A model generated the notes under the pieces. The model saw nothing but the letters and a program-made list of their open reading frames with translations. It was not told the origin of the DNA and searched no databases. Below are positions 43,338-53,022 of a stretch of 64,000 nucleotides of DNA, in pieces. The position numbers were made by a program, and so were the translations under genes. Source of the stretch: Dipodascopsis uninucleata var. uninucleata (taxonomy: Eukaryota > Ascomycota > Lipomycetes > Lipomycetales > Lipomycetaceae); contig JAJLTO010000003.1 in assembly GCA_030568195.1 (NCBI GenBank), forward strand, positions 766,501 to 830,500. Reading direction: 5' to 3'. Numbering within the stretch: position 1 is the first letter of the stretch; every line of letters begins with the position of its first letter.

Positions 43338-46300
43338 ATGACATCAAAGCAGTCCGGCACTTTGCTGTCGGTGCCCCGTCGCTCTAACAGCATGCGACCA
43401 CCGTCTACAATACCTCTATCCTCTACTTCATCTTCACGTTTAAATCGATCATCAGAAATCCATCCTCTGAGCTCAAGAGAGCCATCACCAGTTTTTGGAT
43501 CATCAGCTGTCTCACGGGCAAAGCGCACAAATGAGAACCAGCCTCCTGGAACGACTCACAAAACCAAAGACGGCATGAATGCTGGTTCAAGACCGTCTAG
43601 TCGTGCTGATACGGCAAGACAGCACCGAAATAATGCTGATACATCATCGGATGGGTCATCAAATAGGGAAACCAATATTCATGTTGTGGTTCGATGCCGT
43701 GGACGCAATGACCGAGAAGTCAAGGAGAATAGCGGCGTTGTAGTAAGTACTACTAGCGCTAAGGAAATAACCGTTCAAACAGGTCCTCTTGCCTTAAGTA
43801 ATAAGACTTACACATTTGACCGTGTATTTGGACCTGAGGCAGACCAAGTCATGGTGTATGAAGACGTTGTTTCTCCGATTTTAGAAGAGGCTCTTTCAGG
43901 ATATAATTGCACGGTGTTTGCTTACGGTCAAACAGGTACAGGTAAAACATACACAATGTCCGGAGATGTCTCCGATAACTTTGGCACATTTTCCAGTGAT
44001 GCAGGTATTATTCCTCGTGCACTCTATAGACTATTTTTAGCGCTGGAATCTGAGCAGTCAGAATACTCTGTCAAATGTTCCTTTATTGAACTTTATAACG
44101 AAGAGCTTCGGGACCTGATCAGTAAAGAGGACGATAAAAAAGTCAAAATTTTTGAAGATACCAATAAAAAAGGCATAGTTATCCAGGGAATGGAAGAGTC
44201 TTTTATCAAGACAGCAGAAGAGGGTTTGAAGATCTTACAAGACGGTTCACACAAGCGACAAGTAGCAGCAACGAAGTGCAATGACCTATCTTCTCGATCT
44301 CATACGGTATTTACGATCACCGTTCATGTAAAGGAAACTTCCTCAGCAGGAGAAGAATATTTGAGGATTGGAAAGCTAAACTTGGTTGATCTAGCAGGCT
44401 CTGAAAACATCAGCAGGTCCGGTGCTGAAAATAAGCGTGCCAGAGAAGCAGGAATGATCAATCAAAGTTTACTTACTCTTGGTAGAGTTATCAATGCTCT
44501 TGTTGACAGATCGTCGCATATTCCTTACCGAGAATCAAAATTAACTCGACTTTTGCAAGACTCACTCGGTGGACGAACCAAGACCTGCATTATTGCTACT
44601 ATAAGTCCGGCAAAAATGAACCTTGAGGAGACTATTAGCACGCTTGATTATGCCAGTAGAGCAAAAAGTATTCGTAACAAACCTCAGCTAAATCAAGTGA
44701 TGTCAAAGAAAGCTTTAATAAAAGAATATATATTAGAAATAGAACGTCTTAAGTCCGATCTACAAGCATGCAGACAAAAGAATGGTGTCTATATTACCTC
44801 AGAGTCGTACCAAGAACTTACAGCCGAATCTGAAAGTCGAAGAATACTTGTTGATGAACAAAAGAGAAAGATTGAAGTTATGGAAGAGCAGCTTAAAACC
44901 ACTCGTGATCAATATGAGCAGAGCATGAGAACAATGATCGATACCAAGAGAGAACTCGAATTTACTAATAAGCTTCTTAGTGACGCTAAGGGCTCGTTGG
45001 CTATTACCGAAAATGATCTTCGAGTTGCAAAGGCAGCACTAGATCAAGAGGTCTCATTATCAAATGCATATGCAATCACAGAAGATAAGCTAACCAAAAT
45101 CGGAAAAGAATTAATTCTTTCGGTAAAGGATTCCAATGCTGAGATTGAAAACCTCCACGGCAAAATTGAGAAAGAATCTCTACTCGCGGTTACAAATAAA
45201 GAAGTTTTCGAGAAATCTCAGCAAACAGTGGCTGCTGCTAGCAGCCATTTCGAGGGTCGACTCAAATCATATACCGAGGCTCAAATTCAAAACTACGATT
45301 CTGCTTCATTACTGCTAAAGAATATGTTGACTGAGGAAACTGGAAAACTCGGTAACATTTATAAGATGATCGAAAAGCAGGTTTCGGATTTTGAAGAAAA
45401 GGAAAGTTCCCTGAAACAGCTTACTTCTGGTTCAAAAGACGAGCTGAATCAAGTCCTCGAAAATATTAAAGTATTAAGAGATGATATTAAAGGAAAAGTC
45501 GGTGAAGGCCTTGAAGGTTTAACTAAAGCAACTGAGAAAATTGCCGAGGAACTGATGAATCAAATTGAGGTATTCCAAAACCAAACGTCCACTTCGTATA
45601 ATCAACTGGGACGCGACATAAAAGGAATGTTTGATGAATTTCAGAAACGAATGCATTCCCAAAATGCTGATATTGAAAGCCTTCATGCTGCACTTGTTGC
45701 AGCTTCATCTAACGTTTCATCAGAAATTGACGAACGTTCGCTGTCTTTGCAGAAGGCACTTGAAGAGGAAGAACAAGTAGCGGCTGAGGAAAGAAAAGAG
45801 CTCTTGGCTGAAATGAAGAATCAAATAGAGCGTATGTCCAGTCATATGGAGCGTATGTCGGAGGAGCAAACTAAGAGGCTCCGTAGTCGAGTGGGGTCAA
45901 TCCGAGAAGGTATGACCTCATCTAAAGAGCAATTAGATACCGCAGGTAGTACCTTTATTGAAGGAGTTTCGGGATGGCTGAACAACCAAGCAGACTTTCA
46001 GAGAGGAATGCTGCAAACAAAGGAGAAAATTAAGCAAACAATAATAGAATCGTATAGATTAGCTGAACAGCAAGGAGAACATTTACAAGAAAGTACCAAG
46101 AGTATTCACTCCGAATCCATCAAAATAGTGAACTCTCAGAAGGAAAATTTGAACTCACAAATGAAGTCGCTGGATGAATTTGTGATGCATGCGCGGGCTC
46201 AAAATGAAAAGCACTACGAAGCATATTCTGTGGCTTCCAGGGAGATAGATCAAATGGTTAAAAATGGATTCAATAGCGCAAATGGAAGCATTAACGATGT

Positions 46301-46592
46301 TGGAAGAGATTTGCATCTCTATTCTAATGAAGCCATTAAACTCTATGAGTCGGCGAAACACGATACGAACGTCCATAAGGACCAAGGTTCCAAGGACTTT
46401 ACAGCTCTGAGGGAGAGAGTCCTCAATATCAAGATGAGTCAGTCTATGTCTACGGGAAACACACCCAGAAAGACAAGAGTTCTCAACATCCCTAATGAGC
46501 TTCCTCGTACTAGACCTCGAAATTCTGTGATACCCCTTCCAGAGTCTGTACAGATCCGTGAGAACTCCGAACTAAATGACTTAAAGAATTAA
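43338..46592 (+). CDS. Kinesin-5 mitotic motor (BimC/Cut7 family)
   Basis: Single exon, 1084 residues. A Ser/Pro-rich N-terminal extension of about 110 residues precedes the plus-end motor domain (about 112-455): NIHVVVRCRGRN, P-loop GQTGTGKTYTM near 197, NDLSSRSHTVFTI switch I, NLVDLAGSEN switch II, and the YASRAKSIRNKP neck linker. A long coiled coil follows to about 1000, and a C-terminal BimC box NTPRKTRVLNIPNELPRTRP near 1040 contains the Cdk1 site (Thr-Pro) needed for spindle localisation. The tetrameric motor slides antiparallel spindle microtubules for pole separation. The length is normal for the family (Cut7 about 1085). The start is the first ATG. Confidence 0.96.
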   Translation: MTSKQSGTLLSVPRRSNSMRPPSTIPLSSTSSSRLNRSSEIHPLSSREPSPVFGSSAVSRAKRTNENQPPGTTHKTKDGMNAGSRPSSRADTARQHRNNADTSSDGSSNRETNIHVVVRCRGRNDREVKENSGVVVSTTSAKEITVQTGPLALSNKTYTFDRVFGPEADQVMVYEDVVSPILEEALSGYNCTVFAYGQTGTGKTYTMSGDVSDNFGTFSSDAGIIPRALYRLFLALESEQSEYSVKCSFIELYNEELRDLISKEDDKKVKIFEDTNKKGIVIQGMEESFIKTAEEGLKILQDGSHKRQVAATKCNDLSSRSHTVFTITVHVKETSSAGEEYLRIGKLNLVDLAGSENISRSGAENKRAREAGMINQSLLTLGRVINALVDRSSHIPYRESKLTRLLQDSLGGRTKTCIIATISPAKMNLEETISTLDYASRAKSIRNKPQLNQVMSKKALIKEYILEIERLKSDLQACRQKNGVYITSESYQELTAESESRRILVDEQKRKIEVMEEQLKTTRDQYEQSMRTMIDTKRELEFTNKLLSDAKGSLAITENDLRVAKAALDQEVSLSNAYAITEDKLTKIGKELILSVKDSNAEIENLHGKIEKESLLAVTNKEVFEKSQQTVAAASSHFEGRLKSYTEAQIQNYDSASLLLKNMLTEETGKLGNIYKMIEKQVSDFEEKESSLKQLTSGSKDELNQVLENIKVLRDDIKGKVGEGLEGLTKATEKIAEELMNQIEVFQNQTSTSYNQLGRDIKGMFDEFQKRMHSQNADIESLHAALVAASSNVSSEIDERSLSLQKALEEEEQVAAEERKELLAEMKNQIERMSSHMERMSEEQTKRLRSRVGSIREGMTSSKEQLDTAGSTFIEGVSGWLNNQADFQRGMLQTKEKIKQTIIESYRLAEQQGEHLQESTKSIHSESIKIVNSQKENLNSQMKSLDEFVMHARAQNEKHYEAYSVASREIDQMVKNGFNSANGSINDVGRDLHLYSNEAIKLYESAKHDTNVHKDQGSKDFTALRERVLNIKMSQSMSTGNTPRKTRVLNIPNELPRTRPRNSVIPLPESVQIRENSELNDLKN

Positions 46593-47013
46593 TATGCTTT
46601 ATCGGATGTGATCTCTCTATTCCTTAGTTTGTAACCTTTAGTGACAGAAACGAATGTCTTCCCTATTGATCTATATATTAATCAAAAGAATCCTAAGAAT
46701 TTCTGCTATATCACTGTTGTATTAATTTCAAACGGTCGTTTTACTCGGTTTGATTTGTTGTTGTACCTGGTTTACCTTAATGTTTTAATTTTAAAGACCT
46801 TACACTTGGTTATAAAAATATAATGCTCTGGTCAAATATATACCATAAAATGATTCAATAATTAATCCCTGCGCCAATTTTGAAGAGCTGTCAACCTAAA
46901 ACAAAAAAAGCCCATTTATCCTCGCCAGCATGATAGAAAACAAATTACAGCAATTCATACGTACGATCAAGAAAAACCACTTCAAACATACAATTTTTTT
47001 CAATAAAAATAGT
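46593..47013. other. Convergent 3' region, kinesin-5 / hypothetical
   Basis: 421 bp AT-rich. Nothing recognised. Confidence 0.4.
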
Positions 47014-47824
47014 TTAACTATCATTTAATATGTTTTTCTCAAAATGATCAGATGTATTAAATAGAGCTTGCTGATTATCGTACTTGTGGTTTGATTCGGA
47101 AAGTTGGCTATTCACAACATCATTAATTTGCTCCGGAACTACTGCGTCTCTAGCTCTATTCAACCGATCAAGAATACTAATGCACTCTTCCGGCCGCAGC
47201 TGGTCAGTAATTTTACGTAGACTCTTACATCTATTGAGATCATTAATAAGCAATAGTAATCACAAAAGCAAATTTATCTCACCTTGTGCCTGACACATCC
47301 ATCATCTCTTCGATCTTCTTAAAATAATGATTAAACATATGCTTCTCGGATCCCTGATGGCTAGTAGCGATCTTTGAGCAATGCGAATGAAGATATTGAA
47401 AATAATTGTCGTGACTGTCAATCCCTTCAATGGAGAGCAATTTCGTTAGCTCTTTTGGTAGATTATCATGAATTTGATTTTCCGTGAGTGGTGAAACTTT
47501 AGCAGAGCATTGATAAAATGGAGATAGTGACGTAGCTCGCAGCACAGTTTCACCATCCTCGTCCAAGTCCACAATAACATTTACATGATCTGGATCGAGG
47601 TACCGGTCGCCAGATAATCTGCTAAACAAAGAACTAGCTCTCTCATCGTCGCTAAATATATAATGAACACGCGGGAAACTTATATCAGCTGCAGTGGCTA
47701 GAGGTACAGCAAGATGCTGGCTTGATTTATTCGAATTGTTAATCAGATTTTCTGGATGTCCGCATTCCGCCTTAGAAACAGTAAAAAACTTAAATGGAGC
47801 CTTTAGGAAGTCGTCTCTTTCCAT
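47014..47824 (-). CDS. Hypothetical protein, 2 exons
   Basis: Exons 47283-47824 and 47014-47230 join (GTGAGA donor, CAATAG acceptor, phase 2) to give 252 residues. The junction (SGTR-CKSLRKITDQLRPEECISILDRLN) reads smoothly from one amphipathic segment into the next. A central block SFPRVHYIFSDDE followed by HVNVIVDLDEDGETVLRATSLSPFYQ looks like a compact beta-rich domain, and the C-terminal half is helical and charged. I do not recognise the family with certainty and claim no function. It shares a 244 bp promoter region with BNA4 on the opposite strand. No signal peptide or membrane segment is visible. Confidence 0.65.
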
Positions 47825-48068
47825 GTCTCTTTTTTTAGGTCAGAGTTATAAATGCGACTGATAGGATAATAACCTTTGATTCCGTTGAAGTTGAACAAAC
47901 ATAAATCGGTTAGTCCCAAATTGTGTAATTTCTAGCGTAGCATAAAAGAATTGCACGAACTTATTTTCATATATGTTTTGCAAAGAGAACTTGATTGCGC
48001 TACTGATACTCAAACACTATAAGCTCAGAAGACAACGCCGCTGGATTCAAAATAGTATCTAAGTGATA
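47825..48068. promoter_or_regulatory. Short divergent promoter, hypothetical gene / BNA4
   Basis: 244 bp between two divergent start codons, so a bidirectional promoter is likely. Confidence 0.4.
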
Positions 48069-49829
48069 ATGACAATGGCCATGTCTAGTCCTCGTATCGT
48101 GTCAATTATAGGAGCAGGGCCAGTTGGTACTCTCGCAGCACTATATTTTTCTAACGATGGATGGGACGTGATGTTATATGACCTAAGAGATGGTATGAGA
48201 GAACTTAAGTGTGGTTAGAGACCGCAGCTAATAAACTGTTTATTCCATATGCAGACATTAGACAGACAAGAGTACTAGGAGGACCTGCATCCACTGGAAA
48301 GTCCATCAATCTTGCCCTTTCTCATCGAGGCATTGAAGGTCTCCGAGGAGCTAGTGAAGAACTCGCCAAAGTTGTGATGGAAAATGTTATTCCTGTGTAT
48401 GGACGAATGATCCATGACCGACGTGGACGACAGGTGTCTCAGATGTACGATGTTCATGGTGAGCATATCAATGCTGTTGATAGAGGTTGGCTCAATGCTT
48501 TACTTCTTGATGAAGCGGAGAAGAGGCCCAATGTCGAAATCAAGTTCAACCATAAGTTAGTGAAGTGCGATTTTAACAACAAGACTGTCAAATTCTCGAC
48601 AAGGTTAGCACATAGGCAATTTGACTTAAGCACAAGCTGTAGTAATCTCACTGACTGAACTTAGTACCGGAATCATTGATATGCACACTGATTTGGTAGT
48701 TGGTGCTGATGGCGCACATTCAGCAGTTCGACGAGAGCTAATGAAATTCGCCAGGTAAGCTTATTGATCTGCCGTGGTATTATAACCGGGTACAGGAGAT
48801 AATTATATGCTGAACTGAATTCTAACAGACATCAGAATGGACTACGAGCAAAAATACATTGATGCAGCTTGGTGTGAAATTTCTTTTCCACCAAGAAAGA
48901 ATAGTAAAGGAAATGATGAATATGCACTAGATCCAAACCATCTGCATATCTGGCCAAGAAAGACCTACATGTTAATGTGTCTCGCTAATATAGGCAATGA
49001 CAAGTCATTTACTGGAACGCTTTTTATGTCTCCTCATCAATTCGAAGATATCACATATCCAAGTGACATTGTGGACTTTTTCCGAGCAAACTTCCCCGAC
49101 GTCCTTCCGCTCATTGGCGAAGAAAATCTTGTAAAGCAGTATTTCCAGAATGAGAAAGGCTCACTGATGTCATTAAAGGTATTGCTAAGCATTTTGAGGA
49201 TCGTGTTAATTCACTGCACAATAGTGATTTGTTATGCTAACTCTATTATATTACAAAAAGTGTGAGCCATATCATTATTTAGACCGTTGCGTTTTAATTG
49301 GAGATGCATCCCATGCTGTAAGTATTTATTAGTCACTGACATCTGGTCTCCTAGCGTTTACAGGATAAGGCTAATTATCTATCGTTAGATGGTCCCCTTT
49401 TATGGTCAGGGAATGAACTGTGGATTTGAAGACGTTAATCAACTCTTCAGGATAATACATTCTACAAATTCACTGACTAGTGCTTTCGATCAGTATACCA
49501 CAACGCGTAAAGCAGATCTTTTTGCAATTTCGGATCTTGCTATGAACAACTATATTGAGATGAGACACTCGGTCACATCTAAAGTGTATTTAGCTCGCAA
49601 GCATACCGAGGAGCTTGTTTACAAGTTTTTTCCGAAGCTTGGTGTTCGTACTCTCTATCATATGGTAAGTTTTACAAGCATTCCGTATCATATTGCTTTG
49701 AAACGAAGCATAAGACAGGGAAAGATGTTTGAGGCTGCAACCGTTGGTCTTGGAGTTTGCCTGATAGGTACCATTGCTTATGGCGTGTTTAAATTTAAGC
49801 GAGTGTTTTCTGGTTATTTCAGTTCCTAG
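48069..49829 (+). CDS. BNA4: Kynurenine 3-monooxygenase, 6 exons
   Basis: Exons 48069-48192, 48255-48603, 48665-48754, 48836-49178, 49261-49317 and 49389-49829 join in frame to 467 residues, close to the usual 460-490. The enzyme hydroxylates L-kynurenine with FAD, NADPH and O2 in the tryptophan-to-NAD pathway at the outer mitochondrial membrane. The FAD-binding GAGPVG lies at residues 15-20. Junctions give YDLRD-DIRQTRVLGG...[40 protein letters not shown] and [37 protein letters not shown], all diagnostic. A hydrophobic helix near the C-terminus (AATVGLGVCLIGTIAYGVF) is the membrane anchor. Each exon boundary was set by frame and motif continuity. Confidence 0.95.
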
Positions 49830-50172
49830 TGATTTACTAAATGCATTTATATTTCCTTTTGATTAAATTTCTATCATTGAATAGATAATTTTGTAACATT
49901 TTGTATGAATTGAGCCGACACTATGACTTACCTTTGGTATATCATTTTTGTGATGTAGGTCTATTGACAGGTTTCCAGATGTGAAAACGTGTTCGTTCCG
50001 TCCTCCCAGTCTGAGACATTTGAGTTCAATTACAACTGTTACATTTGCTACCCATCTATAATAGACGATTTTTTTTTCATATTTTGACCACGGCATTCCT
50101 GTTCGAAAGATCCCATATTTCGAAAGCTGTAGTGCTTAAATAATAATATCAAATTACAAAAGAATTGCAAAC
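49830..50172. other. Intergenic BNA4 to FKBP gene
   Basis: 343 bp between tandem genes, holding the BNA4 3' UTR and FKBP promoter. Confidence 0.4.
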
Positions 50173-51046
50173 ATGAAAATATCTCTTGCATTTGTTGTCA
50201 TCGTGGCTGTGTTGATCTTGTCCGTGATGGACACAGTCGAGGCAGGCTTCTCGGCTGCGTTACAAATCGGTAAGTAATATTTGAAATCTTATAATTATTC
50301 TGCGTAATCAACAATTCGATCTTTGATCTAGCATGTGCAGATTGATGAGGCTCCTAACATGTTTTTGTAGGAATTACCAAGAAAATTCCTGCTGCAGACT
50401 GCAAGCGCAAGGCGAAGAAGGGTGATAAGTTGGAAATCCACTATACTGGAACACTGACTGATGGAACTGTTTTTGATTCTTCCATCAGCCGTGGTAAACC
50501 ATTTTCTTTCACCCTTGGTGCTGGCCAAGTAATTAAGGGATGGGATCAAGGAATCCTTGGGTAAGAGCATAAGATTGTGAGACAGTTGTTATTTCTTACA
50601 CGAGTATACATGCTAAAGGTATTATATGTTGTAGAATGTGCATTGGCGAGCAACGCAAGCTTACCATTCCTCCAGAGTTAGGATACGGTTAGTATATATT
50701 TACTCAATTGTATTAGATACATAGGATAATAATTGACCGCTGAATGGTTTACGTGGTGGTAGGTTCTAGAGCTATTGGCAAAATCCCTGCTCAATCTACA
50801 CTTATTTTCACTACTGAGTTGATAGGAATTGAAGGCTATACGCCAGAAGTCGAAAGTGAACCGGTTATCGAGACTCCTCCTGAAACTATCGAGTCTATTG
50901 TTGCAAAGAATACTGCTGATGAAGCCGAGAATGCAGTTACTAAGTCTGCCGAGGCCAGTAAAGAGTCTCTCGCATCTGAGGTTCCGACGGTTGACTTGGA
51001 AGCTGAGACTGCCACTGCCGAAGAGCCTGCTAAGGATGAATTGTAA
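50173..51046 (+). CDS. FPR2: ER-luminal FKBP-type peptidyl-prolyl isomerase with KDEL tail, 4 exons
   Basis: Exons 50173-50269, 50371-50560, 50635-50687 and 50763-51046 join to 207 residues. A signal peptide (about 1-22, hydrophobic [11 protein letters not shown]) precedes the FKBP fold: [49 protein letters not shown] and [22 protein letters not shown]. These are the FK506-binding and proline isomerase residues. The protein then carries about 75 residues rich in Glu, Ala and Thr and ends exactly in KDEL, an ER-retrieval signal. Fpr2/FKBP13 assists folding in the secretory pathway. Saccharomyces Fpr2 is shorter, without this tail. Retention by KDEL implies an Erd2 receptor that recognises KDEL here. 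Confidence 0.93.
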
Positions 51047-51180
51047 GAACTCTAGAATGATATAAAGTAACATGGATTGGTATTATCTGAAATCTATTTA
51101 TGCAAAATAATACAAAGAAGTGATGTTCCTATTTACAAAAACTCCGATATAAAAGCTTAGAAGGTGGCCAACATATAATA

Positions 51181-52032
51181 CTAGTCTCTTCCATTATCTA
51201 TTCCACTTTGTCTCTCTATTATCGCCCAAATACGCTCCATCTTGTAGCCTCCAACATCATCAGTAACGTAAAAATTGCGACGAGAACGCGAACCGTCTAA
51301 TGCCTTTTCGGCTAGAGTCTGGTTTGGGTATTCTTTGTTGAACCTATCATCGCAAACTTCTAGGTTGACCCATCCAAATCGACGATTCACTACTCGCAAA
51401 TCTGAAAGTCGAACACGGCAATTGTAGGTGGATCTTCCAAAAATTGAAATACATTCAAATAAAAACTCCTCATTTTTCTCAAGCTCTTCTACATTTGTAG
51501 GATGACCCTCAGGATGTGGATATATTCTGTATATGCGCGAAACATAGGATGATGTAAGATACTGTACAATTGGCAAAGGAAGTGTTGTCGGAAGCCCAAC
51601 CAAAAACGCCATAACTACCGGTATACCATCCATGCTGTACATGGCAGACGAGAAATATCCACCAAGGATCCCTATAGTCCAGGCAACCCTCTTGGTGGCC
51701 GCCACATGAAAAGATGACGGCGCTTCATAAATTGGTCTCCTCGAAATGCTTTCCTTACTTGGATCAATGTATTCCTTGTGGTATACAAGTGGCGCATAGA
51801 GACCTGTCTTAAAGCTATTTCGGACTTCAGATTCTTCGGGTCGGGATGGATCAATTTCACTATACCAGCGTACTTGGTTTCTCGGTATTACTGATATGCA
51901 GGAATTTCCTGCCTGTAAAAAACTGAAAATTCTGCCGGTACTTGCCTCTAATTTATCAATGTTCTTTCGAGCCAGGTTCCGACCTCCAGTACTTCCAATT
52001 GCGCGTCTCGCGCAGGGTCGACAGCAATACAT
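51181..52032 (-). CDS. Probable mitochondrial inner-membrane protein, TMEM70-like layout
   Basis: Single exon, 283 residues. The N-terminus (MYCCRPCARRAIGSTGGRNLARKN) is Arg-rich without acids, consistent with a mitochondrial presequence. Two closely spaced hydrophobic segments (TKRVAWTIGILGGYFSSAMYSM and GIPVVMAFLVGLPTTLPLPIVQYL, about 113-160) form a hairpin. They are followed by SSYVSRIYRIYPHP and a mixed alpha/beta tail (FECISIFGRSTYNCRVRLSDLRVV). This layout resembles the TMEM70/TMEM186/TMEM223 family of respiratory-complex assembly factors. The similarity is by eye only and the identity is tentative. It converges with the FKBP gene (134 bp apart). Confidence 0.65.
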   Translation of the reverse strand: MYCCRPCARRAIGSTGGRNLARKNIDKLEASTGRIFSFLQAGNSCISVIPRNQVRWYSEIDPSRPEESEVRNSFKTGLYAPLVYHKEYIDPSKESISRRPIYEAPSSFHVAATKRVAWTIGILGGYFSSAMYSMDGIPVVMAFLVGLPTTLPLPIVQYLTSSYVSRIYRIYPHPEGHPTNVEELEKNEEFLFECISIFGRSTYNCRVRLSDLRVVNRRFGWVNLEVCDDRFNKEYPNQTLAEKALDGSRSRRNFYVTDDVGGYKMERIWAIIERQSGIDNGRD

Positions 52033-53022
52033 CTACACTATAGTCGAGTACACCAGAAACTTCAGAACAGACTATTTAAAAGACAGGAACGTATGTTCAC
52101 GAGCATTGACACTGATTAAGTATCGTAACAACCAGCGTACTGCGACTGGCTTCTAATGGTGCGAATGACTTTAAATTTTTTTCTCTGTGCGAGCCTTACA
52201 GACCGGGTAAACATCTCTGACAGGATACAGGGACACAATTTCAGGCAGGGTAAAATTATATATTAGGGTAACTTGCGTTTCGTAATATTCCGTGGCATTA
52301 TCAGTCCGTTCACTCAGGGTAAGTCGAAGCGCAGCTTATTAGGTCTCAAATGTTACACGAACTTATCAGCGGCATTATTAAGCTTCTGATCGTGATCATA
52401 GCCATGCGGCGTATTATTACTGAGAAGGCGGATATTGGCGGCTAAGAGCGGTAAGAAAATGCAAATGCAAGTACTCATTTACTAAAAGGAAGTAGCTGAG
52501 AAGCTAGGCTACTCGGCCAGTTCAATTGTTCGTCTCCTACAAGAAGTGGCTCGTAGAGTAATCAGGCTAGCGGCAAACAATATACATTGTTTTATGTACG
52601 GCGTTTTGGCTGTCGGAGTATAATAGAGATGCTAGTACACAACAGAACAGACAATCTATTATCTTTTTAGAATTGATATTTATAACATGCGTTATAGGAA
52701 GTTCCGATATTACAAATACAATATTGTCCGTTTATTAGTAAACTGTATTTGTAAGAATGCAAATCACACAATGAGCCTGTTCCTATAGTATTATCGCTAT
52801 TGTGGAATCGGACACCAAAAAAAACTAAAAGGTCTAATATATGAGTGCTTTCGCATTTTTTAACTCCGCATATATGCATATACGATTATATATAAAACCT
52901 ATATTATATGAAATCTATCATGTTGCATCGTAATCCGTAAAGTGATACGTAAAAAGTTGAAGAGCATTTAGCTGACATTCGAAGTGACCCTCAATATATG
53001 CTGCTAACTTAGAGCAAGTCTC
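52033..53022. promoter_or_regulatory. Divergent intergenic, mitochondrial protein gene / MFS transporter
   Basis: 990 bp. No coding frame with support. Transporter genes of this class often have long regulated promoters, but no site was identified. Confidence 0.4.

Noticed and set aside
48069-49829. BNA4 appeared split into several unrelated frames
   Set aside because: Five introns with consistent phases restore one 467-residue KMO, so it is not broken.
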